The position numbers and the translations under genes were made by a program. Of a stretch of DNA of 64,000 bases, positions 45,675-56,169 are shown piece by piece. Location of the stretch: assembly GCA_012861695.1 (NCBI GenBank), contig JAAOOA010000530.1:104501-168500 (forward strand), written 5' to 3'. The stretch is from Trematomus loennbergii (Eukaryota; Chordata; Actinopteri; Perciformes; Nototheniidae). Positions within the stretch are counted from its first letter, which is position 1; each line of letters opens with the position of its first letter. A model generated the notes under the pieces. The model was not told the origin of the DNA. It did not search any database and saw only the letters and a program-made list of their open reading frames with translations.

Positions 45675-45975
45675 ATGGAAATTGGTTCGCACTGCCAACA
45701 AACAGGCTTTGAGAAACGAGCCGATTAAAACGGAGCTTTTAAAATGTGTTCATGGGCTGCAAACCCACCGGTTAGAGCTCCAGGGATGTGGAGGGTAAGT
45801 ATTACGCAGACATAGACCTCCTGGTTTCAGACCAGAGGATTCTACCTTCACCAAACGCAGAGCTCTAGCAGTGGTTCTGGATCAACTGAGGCAGAATCTA
45901 GATGCCTGTAATGACGAGGCAGAGACACTGACCGTGAAAAAGCAAACTGATGACTTAATTGATAATATCATTTAG
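45675..45975 (+). CDS. Two-exon gene remnant, copy E4 (exons intact)
   Basis: Exons 45675-45794 and 45861-45975 have the same lengths, splice sites and phase as in E2 and no stop before the terminal TAG. A few substitutions relative to E2 are mostly conservative (for example AACGAGCCG for AACAAGCTG in exon 1). No start exon is visible. As for E2, the family is not recognised; the local transcript may be non-functional. Confidence 0.5.
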
Positions 45976-46706
45976 GTTAGGATGGGATCTTTTTGTGTCC
46001 AGATATCCAGGCTCTAAACTCTATTAGAAAAGACTAATATTGGATAACATTAACTAAATGGATTTAAGTAGGCCTACGTAGTTTATCAATATGAATGAAT
46101 CCCTTTAGCTGCTGTAGCATATGGGCCTACATGAAGCTTTCTTATTAGAATGGCAGGAATAGCCATTCAAATTGAATATTGTAAATGTGTCACTAATTTA
46201 TCTGCAAGCAGACATTTCGAGTTCAATGATCTACAAACGATTAGGTTCTGTAATCAGTCTGAATAAAACCACAGCATTAAGATACTGAGTAAGAAATGAG
46301 ACAGAATAATAACTTGAAACACAGGTTGAATGTCGGACACATTAACAGGCATGCTGTGATTGGCTTGCTAAACCTGGAGCTTGGCTTTGGGCATGAGATC
46401 ACTTTTGATTCAAAGCTTCACGATTTGGTTGTTCATCTTTTTTTTCAAGTACATCTTAAAACAATGGTCCCATGCTCCTATGTACTTTGTTTTTGTTAAT
46501 GTTACGTGCCAGGCGGGCTGTCATGTGTTTTATCCTCCTCTGTTTTTATGATTCCTATTTTTAACAGTGTAAAGAACAGTGATATATAAATAAAGACTTA
46601 TATTATGTTTGTGCATAATCCAAAAGAAAACAATCCCTTTCTCCTGGAGGTGGATAAATGATCGACTCACTGCAGAGAGGCAGACATGACTCACGTTCCC
46701 TTACAT

Positions 46707-48472
46707 CAGGGGTCGGCAACCCCTGGGGCACGCGGGTAACTAAGGAATACACTAGGAATAAGTGGAATAAGTGTGCAAGATATTTAAATTGTATTTTCGG
46801 ATCCTGAACGAGACCGCCGCCAGAGCGCGTCTCCCCGTTACCTGCAGAAGGAAGCCATGCACGCAATGCAGCCCCGCTCTCTTTAAATCCAGGCGACTTT
46901 CTGCCGCTTTCCTCCGTGGTGCAGGGCTGATCATTTCACCACAGAGGAAAGCACTTCACAAATTGCAGTAGCCATAAGGAGCTGTAAAAATACCGCAGTT
47001 TTTGCGTGGCTGTGTCTTTAGTTGAAAGCCCAGTGGCGATCTGCTCATCTCTCATTGAAATAATGGCGCGTTTCCACTACAGCGCGGAGCACGGTTTAAG
47101 AGGGCTGTGACGTCAGCGGCCCGTCTTTGGTTGCGTTTCCACTTGGCCTAGTACCGGCCGGCGGGTCCTAATTCACAGTTTTTCTGGCCTCATAAAATCG
47201 TGGGTCTAGGGCCAGAGACAACGAGGCTGAGTCGGGCTGAGTATGCTAAACTAGAGAGAGCATAGCTGGCAAGGGGGCTACAACTACAACAAGATGGACA
47301 TATTTGACCGTGATTTAATTGTAATACACGTTTCAAAATGATGCCGAAGTAACAACATACTGATACCGGTTAGTAAAAACCATGAATTAATGCTTTGACA
47401 AGTCTGCAGACAGACGGCAGGCGAAAAACCTTTTAAAATGCGTGTTTTCTAAATGGAGATTGGCTAAGCTAACGCAGTATATGCTCCGACCGTCCACACT
47501 CACAACAACGGCCTACAGACATAAATAAAGCAGCGACTGTACTCGCCATGACACAGGCAGTCTGTGGTTTGTACTTGTTTAACTTTTGTCTAGTTTCTGA
47601 ACAGATATGAGGAGCTGTGAGCTCTGAGTGCTAACAGCTAACGGCTGTGTTGTTTTTCTGGGGTTCTCATTGAAGATGACGTCACCGCTCCGCCTACACT
47701 GCTTTACTATAGATACTACCCCAGTTCCTAAACTGTAATGGAAATGCGCCATAAAGTGAGCCAGTCCTAACGAGGCCTAGCCATACCGAGCGGGGCCGAG
47801 CGAGGCCGTGTAGTGGAAACGCACCATAATATGCTACAAAGGGGCGGACTGGCCATCTGTGTGTTGAACTTTCCTGTCGGCTCCCAGACCGTAGTCGAGG
47901 AGGGCAGAAGCAACAAGCTTCAGGTTCAATAACCCACTTTAGCTTAAATGACTGGAGAGAGGCGAGCTATTCTGGGGAGGCCGTTGCATTTATTTAGCTG
48001 TTCTTCTGTTTCACAAAATACATCACAGAACTCTGTTTTTCTGCTGCCTCGTTTCACTTCCAGAAACATACACACGCTCGCTCACTCTCGCTCTACCATC
48101 CACACACACACATGCACACGCCACACCCCTCTCTCTCTCTCTTAAAGGGACAGCGATCTCATCTCACTCTGCCTGACCCTAATATCATAACATGTGTGTG
48201 CTGGAGAATCACAGAACGGACGATCGTCCTTATTATTATGCCGTTTAAACCAGTTATTTAAATGTGTTTGTTAAATTCGGCATCATGTAAGTTGCGCTGA
48301 CAGGTCCACACACTGCTTCCCCGCAGTGAGGCTCCCCCGCCCTCCTGTTGATAGTTCACGAGCGTCAAGCTCCTCAACCCCCCCCCCCCCTTGATAATTC
48401 TCTATCGTTGGCACGCTGATAACAATAACATTTTTTAATGGCACTTCATATCAAAAAGGTTGCCGACCCCTG
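46707..48472. mobile_element. hAT element with CAGGGGTCGGCAACC ends, copy 2
   Basis: Same ends as copy 1, with a perfect CCTTACAT duplication (46699-46706, 48473-48480). It carries the nested Harbinger MITE at 47064-47826. The two copies differ by small indels such as the extra CGCTC near 47690, useful for dating the duplication. Confidence 0.85.
47064..47826. mobile_element. Harbinger-type MITE, copy 2
   Basis: Ends TGGCGCGTTTCC / GGAAACGCACCA with TAA on both sides. It was inherited with the surrounding hAT by segmental duplication. Confidence 0.8.
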
Positions 48473-48539
48473 CCTTACATATTTCACTTGATGGATGCAG
48501 TACTTCCTGTACTTCTATCTCTTTAACTTTAAGATATGT

Positions 48540-49585
48540 GCGTGTTCCTTTGTTCTGGTGTTTTTAGAGAACATACCACATGGGGTGTGTTCCAACTGCC
48601 ATCCTTGGATCCATGATGCAAAAGATTTGGAATCCTGTTCAGCCAGTTATCCAACAACAGTTGTACATTATTCTAGATTCACTAGAAACTGTATGTGTTC
48701 GCTTCAAGCCTTTTACCAATCTGATTGTGAGGAGAGAGTCGTGAGAGAACTACACTGAAACAGTTCAGTTTCTCATCATTCCTCCATACTTTGGAAAGAG
48801 CTTCCTAACGCTTCACACTGTATACAATTCAAATCAATGTTTTTGTTGGATGTTTTCACAGCAGAAATGTTTACATGCTGCCACAGTAGGAACACACACG
48901 TGGGGTGGTCAAAAGGCACATGCCTATTTTCAACCACAGACATTTTGAACACAGAAAGGATGCTTTTTTGTTTGTTTTTAAAACAGGAAAACAACTCACT
49001 GTCACTGGAACCAGGTTTTTAGACCAGTCGCTTCCACTGTAAGAAGAAAGAAAGACACCAACAGAAATAAAAAGTCAGAATTAAAATTGCACATAAGATA
49101 CAGGTTAAACGTATAGGAACCATTAACAAACGTATTGTGAATGGTTCTAGACTCAAAGCTTGGGTTATATTTTATTATAATCATTTAGCTTTTTTTGTAT
49201 TACTCTTTTAATGTTTGCTGTGCATCTGTTTGTTTGGTTTTTCTAGCACCTGTACCTCAGTGCATTTTGAGCTTTCCAAGCCCACTTCTGCATGTTTGGA
49301 AATGTACGCTGTGTACATGGGTTTTATTGTATAACATGTTGATCAAAACATTGTTCAAAACATTCTCCTATGTATTTGTTTGGGAAGCTTTAAAAAGCTG
49401 TTCATTTTGACATGAAAAGCACAAGTGGGGTTTACCAAGTCTATATATGTCTGCATGCAAAAGCTTTTGTTTTCAAGCACATGCAGAAAGAAGGACATCA
49501 AAGGAGTAATCATCTCTCATTGAGTTACACTGTATAACAAAGATATACACTGAAAGGACTCTATAGGAAACAAGTGGGGCTCTAC
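48540..49585 (-). pseudogene. PYD-CARD-intron-like block, unit 2
   Basis: Sister of 42366-43420. The linker-like exon (49036-49000) lost 8 nt relative to the unit-1 copy, so it is dead. The ATGTGCGT site is unoccupied here. Confidence 0.6.
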
Positions 49586-49600
49586 CTTCACCAAACGCAG

Positions 49601-49713
49601 AGCTCTAGCAGTGGTTCTGGATCAACTGAGGCAGAATCTAGATGCCTGTAACGACGAGGCAGACACTGACCGTGAAAAAGCAAACTGATGACTTGATTGA
49701 TAATATCATTTAG
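49601..49713 (+). pseudogene. E5: second exon only, frameshifted
   Basis: Exon 2 of the E gene with a 2-nt deletion (GAGGCAGACACTG for GAGGCAGAGACACTG), giving 113 nt and a broken frame. Exon 1 is missing. Confidence 0.65.
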
Positions 49714-50265
49714 GTTAGGATGGGATCTTTTTGTGTACAGATATCCAGGCTCTAAACTCTATTAGAAAAAGACTAATATTGGATAACATTAACTAAATGG
49801 ATTCAAGTAGGCCTACGTAGTTTATCAATATGAATGAATCCCTTTAGCTGCTGTAGCATATGGGCCTACATGAAGCTTTTGTGTTAGAATGGCAGGAATA
49901 GCCATTCAGAGTTTTGTTTAAAGAGCATTTTCTGTATCATGCAGGCGGCTTTTTGGGATTTGTTCATGTAGAGGTGCATACATGTGTCAGGGCCTCATAC
50001 ACCTACAGTATATAAAGACACCTTCATTTACATGGAGACCTGCTTGTTTTATTCAATTGATTTTGGGAACGTGTGGAAGATGAGGAAATAGAGAGACAAT
50101 ACAGATCATTATCAACAATGGCTTTGATTTCATTAAAAACTTGAATGCGACAAGGTAAACAGTTGAATGTTCCACATAATTCACTTCTTTGAGCTGTATG
50201 TACACATTAACCCTCATCATCAAAGCCAAAATGAGGACATTCTGGACGATTATTAACATTGATTG

Positions 50266-50758
50266 TTGAAGTAGGCTACCTGGTTTAGTAAGTGATCAGC
50301 CCCTTGTCAAACTGAACTCTGAAGCATGAACCCAAACGCAAAACTCGACACAGAAAGGTGTTTTCAAAATAAGGTCCTTTACTGGGTTTGGCACAGTATA
50401 CAAGGTTTCAAACAAAAGATCACTCGATAGAGAAAAAAAACGTCACTGAAGGTGTGGAAAAAACAAAACACTCACTAGAGGAAAAGGCACTGGGCAAATC
50501 AATGATCCTGGCTTGGCTCCAGATGCTCATAGTCTACGTGACATAAGAAGACAAACTGGCACAAGACAAAGGGAGACTAGGACAATATATACACGAGGTG
50601 AGGGGGCACAGGTGGACACAATCAGGACCGGGTAGACAATCACAGGCACGAGTGACACACGGGGGCGGGGCGCACAGAGAACTCAAAAGATAGGGAGAGT
50701 TACTTTTCCAAATGAAGCAGGAAGACACGAAACAACACAAAGACAGGACAAAACAAAC
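50266..50758. other. Unique or unassigned sequence after unit 2
   Basis: Begins where unit 2 ends (about 50260, ATTGATTGTTGAAG). It resembles a dispersed fish repeat (CAAAACTCGACACAGAAAGG, then GGTCCTTTACTGGG), but no ends were identified. No gene is supported. Confidence 0.35.
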
Positions 50759-50762
50759 TTAA

Positions 50763-51251
50763 AGGGGACCTATCATGCAAATGCACTTTTGTACGTCTTT
50801 TATACATGAATATGTGTCCCCGGTGTTCCAGGGAACTCACCAAGTGTCAGAAAACACAACCCTCTCTATTTTCCTCCATACCCAAATCTCTAAAAAAGGG
50901 GCTGCAACGGATCTGATAAAAACTGATCCAGATTTGAACACTGTCCTGACGTCAGGACGGTGGCGCTACGGCTATTGCGCCAACTCCACCAATCAGGAGG
51001 AGACAGCCACAGCCATTGCCGTTCGAAAGCGCTGGAGACGCTGTAGTACATATGCCAGGCCTGTAGATGGTGCTGTTGCTCACAGAATCAACCCTTGCAA
51101 AAACAGAGCTAGAAATTGTCAAATTGAGCAAAATGAGGCATGGCTAAAATGCATGATCTGTTTGGTATTTTGAAAAAAAAAAAGTATAAATATGCCTTAT
51201 ATAGGTATGGTCCTACACTATATTATTCAAATATAGCATGATAGGTCCACT
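50763..51251. mobile_element. TTAA-target MITE, 489 bp
   Basis: Ends AGGGGACCTATCATGC / GCATGATAGGTCCACT flanked by TTAA on both sides (50759-50762, 51252-51255). The TTAA duplication fits piggyBac or Kolobok families. A longer, inverted relative is at 53329-54277 and a degenerate one at about 61110-61790. Confidence 0.8.
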
Positions 51252-51279
51252 TTAAATAATCTTCCGAGACATGACAGTA

Positions 51280-51445
51280 CCCCCTAGTGATGGCAGTTTG
51301 ACACTGAAGCTTCGATACGTGCTTCAAACCCTGGACTTCCTATTCAATAGAAGCACTGCTTCGAAGCTTGGTTCAAATCACGTGACATATGACGTCCGAA
51401 GCAGCAACTGCTTCATTGCCTGAAAGAATCACTTGACTGGTTCGC
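51280..51445. mobile_element. Probable hAT end fragment
   Basis: CTAGTGATGGCAGTTTGACA and GAAGCTTCGA resemble a hAT MITE terminus. The matching right end was not found, so it is truncated by the inverted duplicon at 51446. Confidence 0.35.
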
Positions 51446-52310
51446 CAACCCGGTATCACGGCAAGACGTGGAGAAATACCCGGAAGTGCCAAGCAAATGC
51501 TATACCAAGACTATTGGTCGGTTTTTATTGTCAAAATTAGATGTTTCCAATTTATTTTTTAATCGTCACACTCGATTTCGCCATTTTCTTGTTGCCCCAG
51601 CTGGTCGACACCTCTTTGAGCAGAAACAAAGGCTACATTAATGTATTAAATCGATGTTAATCCATGTGTGTGGATGTGGAATTAACGGACGTGACGATTG
51701 CGTTGCCAGGCAACAGCTTCGGTTCATGTTAATTTACAAACTCTTCAACTAGAACCGCAGTTATATTTAAAAACATTTTAGAAGGCCTCACGAAATACTT
51801 TAATGTAAATTGAAATGTAAATGTGAAGGAATGTGTGTATAACAAAATACAAACGTCATAAAAAATACTAGAAACAGACGTAAGCAAGGTCCTCAGCTCG
51901 GTGATTCGATGGTTTAGCCGCAATGCACGTTGGGAAGTGGTGTTTATGCGATGTGAAATCCGAAAACATTTAAATAATATAAAATAATACTTTATTCCGA
52001 GTGTGCTTGCTTTTCTCTTTGGAGGTCATCACATAACGGCATTGTAATACACGGTTCGGCTGCATTAAATATGACCTATCTGCCGTAGTTCTGTATTTAT
52101 AGAGCCCTGATGAGAAGACTTCTGGACAAACAGGAAGCACTGCCGCCAAAACTGAAAAAGTGACGTGGATCATAAATATATCAGCAATTAAACAACATCT
52201 TACATTTCTTTTCACACAATACGTCTCCTTGCAGTATCAATACTAATTCGGCTGACTTTTATATTTGATCCAATTGGTAGATAGGCTGTATTTACACCAT
52301 AACGGTGCAC
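51446..52310 (-). repeat. Inverted duplicon copy with extra internal segment
   Basis: 51446-51660 is the reverse complement of part of 22720-23060, and 52153-52310 that of 20860-21005. Between them lies about 470 bp (51676-52145) that the forward copies lack. It preserves CAGTTTTGGCGGCAGTGC intact, so it is the best witness of the pre-LINE state. Confidence 0.75.
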
Positions 52311-52570
52311 AGCTGATAGAAAGGCACATCTAGTGGTTAAAGCACGTTATTGAATTTTATTATTTTATTATTTTTCACAAAAATGAAACCATCAATAGCA
52401 GAAACAGAATTAACTGTCATTAGTAAACCACTCAAATAAAAAATCATAAGTGGTTTTGTTTTACATATATTTTAAGGATAATAATAGCAATGTAACACTG
52501 TCTATGACACTTACTGTATAACACTGATTTGAAAAACATACAGAAAAAACGAATTCACTGCCCTTAATAA
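52311..52570. other. Intergenic, no gene seen
   Basis: AT-rich sequence between the inverted and the forward duplicon piece. Nothing recognised. Confidence 0.35.
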
Positions 52571-52906
52571 AGTATTTAAATATACATTTCAGGTGTGCTG
52601 TTTTGTTTAGATCATTAACATCTGGAGCTCTTTTAATGTCCTTTTTGATTATTGTTACACCAGGTCTTGTCAAAACCTTTATTCCATATTCAATATCCAT
52701 TACTAAACAAAACAGCAATTCTACTCCACTACAATTCAGAGGTTAAACTGGTATTTTTACTCCACTACATTTATTTGAGTTACTTTGCAGATTCTGATTA
52801 ATGATGTGAAATATAAACAACCCTTAAATCAGGCTTTAGTTACACCTGAGTAAAATGCAGGGAAAGGTGATTGTCAAGTGCCAACAATCAGGAGAGAGAT
52901 ATTTGA
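52571..52906 (+). repeat. Truncated forward duplicon piece (E6 flank)
   Basis: Matches 19975-20302 closely (AAATATACATTTCAGGTGTG up to GAGATATTTGATA), then breaks off at a run of telomere repeats at 52907. Confidence 0.8.
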
Positions 52907-52930
52907 TAACCCTAACCCTAACCCTAACCC
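52907..52930. repeat. Interstitial telomeric repeat, (TAACCC)4
   Basis: Four perfect vertebrate telomere units in C-strand orientation stand exactly at the point where the duplicon copy is cut. Confidence 0.9.
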
Positions 52931-52932
52931 AA

Positions 52933-52965
52933 CAATTGACAAGTTACTTAGTAACTTGTCAATTG
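52933..52965. repeat. Perfect 33-bp palindrome
   Basis: Arms CAATTGACAAGTTACT and AGTAACTTGTCAATTG with a one-base centre follow the telomere repeat by 2 bp. A fold-back of this kind is typical of a repaired hairpin end. Confidence 0.9.
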
Positions 52966-53328
52966 CTGCCAGTTAAATACTGTGAATGTCACTGTACGTT
53001 TCTTACAGTGTGGTTAAAAAATAAATAAACTACAGAGTGTTTGAAAGCGTACAACAGGTTTATGATATCACTGCCCCATCTAAAACACAAATTACATTTG
53101 AGTTGAGTGTTTCGTCAACCTAATGTGTTGCTTAAAATAACACTTCTGCATACAGTATTGTGACAATGTGAGTGTTGCACGGCCAGATACGGCTCAAGAA
53201 GCTGACTCAGATAAGGAAATATTTGATATATTATGATATTATATGATCGATGATCTTATTAATGGTGTTGATGTGATATGAATGATAAGTGCGACACGTC
53301 GGCGTCTTCTCTGCATACGGCAGTTTAA
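52966..53328. other. Intergenic, no gene seen
   Basis: AT-rich sequence with no homology to the duplicon and no supportable feature. Confidence 0.35.
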
Positions 53329-54277
53329 AGGAAACCTATCATGCTATATTTAAATGATATATTGTAGGGCCATACCTATATAAGGTATATTTATACGTTT
53401 CTGTTTTCAAAATACCAAACAGATCATGCATTTTAGCCATGCCTCATTTCGCTCTATGTGCTGTTTGCTGTCTACGGGTCTGATTCTGCTGACCACGCCC
53501 CCTGCAGGAGAGGGGAGCCGTGCTCTGATCAGCTGCTGGGCTGTCAGAAGAGGGGGAGAAAAAGAGATCTCCGTGTTTTATTATATAGAGTCGTTATTCA
53601 TTTGTTTTAAAGCTCAATAAATAACAAAGAAGACCTTTGACCGGCACTTTTCTAATTTTGTCCGGAAGATTTAAACTTTAACGGACATCTTGACTGGCGA
53701 AAGAAACTGAAACTGAAACTCTGCCGCACGGTCCCCTCGTTCCTTGGAAGAGGCGGAGAGGTGGGTGTTTGTCATCTGCTGGTGGACTAACCGGAGAGAA
53801 TTACAGTGCTTGCCTCGACGGAGAGGGATTGCATTGAATTAAAGCAGCGGGAGCAAACGCTTGCCTCGGGGAGGGAGAAAGAAAGCCACAGCGGAGAATA
53901 AACAGAAGGGCAACCATGGTAACTATGGGCGGGAAGTCTTCTTCGCTGCTTTTGTGGCAGACTACAGCGCCATTACAGGCCTGGCATATGTACTACAGCG
54001 TCTCCAGCGCTTTCGAACGGCAATGGCCGTGGCTGTCTCCCCCTGATTGGTGGAGTTGGCCCAATAGCCGTAGCGCCACCGTCCTGACGTCAGGACAGTG
54101 TTCAAATCTGGATCAGTTTTTATCAGATCCGTTGCAACCCCTTTTTTAGAGATTTGGGTATGGAGGAAAATAGAGAGGGTTGTGTTTTCTGACACTTGGT
54201 GAGTTCCCTGGAACACCGGGGACACATATTCATGTATAAAAGACGTACAAAAGTGCATTTTGCATGATAGGTCCCCT
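53329..54277. mobile_element. TTAA-target MITE, 949 bp
   Basis: Ends AGGAAACCTATCATGC / GCATGATAGGTCCCCT with TTAA at 53325-53328 and 54278-54281. The right half is the inverse complement of 50763-51060. The longer interior (from about 53450) contains mid-size open frames without known domains, so it may be closer to the ancestral element. Confidence 0.8.
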
Positions 54278-54466
54278 TTAAACTGTATTTCCTTTATCCT
54301 GTAATATGACTTGATAGATTTAAACTCCGCACACTGAGCTCTGATTGGTCAGCAGGCTGTGTTTTCACTGAGTTGATCTCTTTTCTATAGACGCCGGAGG
54401 CGGGCAGCGTCAGGTAAAAAAAGTTATTTAGCCTTCCCAAACCTGAGCCTCACGCGCCGCCTATGG

Positions 54467-55007
54467 GTGGAGGTGTAACGGCACTCAAACACGCTGAAAC
54501 ACTTCCTTCTGAGGTTAAAGTAAATTCTGCTGCTAAAATTAAAGCGCTGACAGATTCACGTGTTCTGAATGATTTAAAGGAACCGAGGTGTGTGTGCACA
54601 GCTCACAAAAACAGCTTGGTGTTTTTACACATTTTTCTAAAAGTCTTGATAAAAGTGAGATTTTTAATTACTTTTCTTTTACAATATCATCATTCCCAAA
54701 TATAATTAGAATACGAGAAAGTCCCTCAAATGTTTTATGTGATTTAAACATTATTGTTATTATTGTTATTGTTACTAAACTATTTTCCGATCCGCTCTAA
54801 TTCATCACGAGTGGTTCGTCGTCCCGTGCTGCATCTGTAATTAAAGATAGGTAGTGTCCTGCACACAAAGAGATTTAAAGGAACATTTACTATGTTTTCA
54901 TTTCCTTTGGGTACGGACCAACAGAGGGAAGTACAGCTGCAAAAGTGACCAAAACATCTGAACCAAAAACCAGTGAATTAGTAATGAACGTGTCGTTACA
55001 CCTCCAC
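54467..55007. mobile_element. Inverted-repeat element that includes the empty ERV site
   Basis: The 18-bp ends GTGGAGGTGTAACGGCAC / GTGTCGTTACACCTCCAC (one mismatch) bound 541 bp. Its 54645-54917 stretch equals the sequence left of the retrovirus (27130-27392), but continues past GGGTAC without a retrovirus. A short open frame starts at 54463 and has no recognised domain. Confidence 0.6.
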
Positions 55008-55645
55008 TTCACGGGCTTGCTTTCTGTGATCTGTGCTTGTTTTTTTTTATGCTGAGCACACTGGTTCTTATTTAAATTAAATGGTATTTGTACAGCTGAT
55101 GACAAATGCTTTTTTCTTGTCATATTTAATATAAATAAATAAAGTTCCTGTTGAAAATCCTGATGCTAAAATGTGGATTCCGGCCTCGAAACGCACTACG
55201 CGGTGCGTTCAGGGTACACACACTTTCTAGTAAAGATGCATTGTTCTCATCCTGTGCCTTAGAGACGTCATTTTAAATATCTCCAATATAAAAACCCTTT
55301 AATCAGTGTCAGCACTCAAAGGGTTTCACAAGAGAATCTCCTCAAAATAGTAATAAAAAGGTTTATTTACCATTTTTATTAAATGTGGATGTATTCTCTT
55401 CTTCACCGGGGGGGTCGTCTTCTCTTTATAGGACATGGTGCTTTCTGGGAAATGTAGTTCTAGCAGTTGAAAGTTTAATTTATTTAGGTTTTGGCCTGAA
55501 AACATGAACACTAGAAAATAAAAATATATTTTCACTCGGTTTCCAAAACATTCAATCTTTTTTTATTTGTGCAAAACTGTGATATGTTTCTCAATATGAA
55601 GTAAAATATGATCCAACCTCTATCTTTCCAGGTTTTTGTTTGTAA
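55008..55645. other. Intergenic, no gene seen
   Basis: No exon or complete element supported. The phrase GCACTACGCGGTGCGTTCAGGGTACACACAC recalls the duplicon word at about 20495, hinting at another decayed piece. Confidence 0.35.
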
Positions 55646-55646
55646 T

Positions 55647-55940
55647 GCTGCGTTCACACCGGACGCAAAGCAAATCGTTTGACTATGAATCAGAAAACCA
55701 AAACAGCCAATATCACCCAGCTGCAGCCGCAGCAAGACGGTACACGACACGCCCCTACACGACACGCCCCCTACACGCCCCCTACACGCCCCCTACACGA
55801 CACGCCCCCTATACGACACGCCCTACACGACACGCCCCCTACACGACACGCCCCTACACGACACGCCCCCTACACGACACGCCACCTACAGGACACGCCC
55901 CTACACGACACGCCCCCTACAGGACACGCCCCCTACACAA
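55647..55940. repeat. CACGACACGCCCCTA minisatellite in a MITE-like context
   Basis: About 55740-55937 is a tandem array of a 10-17 bp unit (ACACGACACGCCCCCT and shorter forms). The left flank TGCGTTCACACCGGACGC resembles a MITE start, but no right end is seen. Threonine/arginine/proline-rich open frames are repeat artefacts. Confidence 0.8.
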
Positions 55941-56169
55941 CACTACGGTGGCTGAGAGACATTGATACTGTACATGGCAGATTAAAAACAAATTGCAAAT
56001 GTTATTGTAGCATTTTAAGCAACTATTACGCAAATAAATTAATAACCTAGTCTATCTAGTCTTTCAGCACAAATCTTTTTTTTTAATTAATAAATTAAAA
56101 CAAAAAGGTGGCTTAGTAAACTTTATTTTTTTTTTTTTAGTACATATAAAATAGGTATTAATGAGATCA

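Larger units (their letters stand above)
45606..50265 (+). repeat. Tandem segmental duplication, unit 2
   Basis: Repeats E2-block-E3 as E4-block-E5, then stops near 50265 where unrelated sequence begins. It shares the hAT and nested Harbinger copies with unit 1 but lacks the 1-kb hAT at 41357. The first bases show microhomology CCGCT with the end of unit 1. Confidence 0.8.

Noticed and set aside
38497..45975. Naming the E-gene as a kinetochore or other coiled-coil protein
   Set aside because: The short helical sequence suggests several families, but none can be supported without a search.
38990..49560. Additional functional PYD-CARD genes in the tandem units
   Set aside because: Only intron-like pieces and dead linker exons are present; no PYD or CARD exon was found.
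55636..56050. Pro/Thr/Arg-rich proteins at the CACGACACGCCCC array
   Set aside because: Two overlapping frames of the same minisatellite; no other support.
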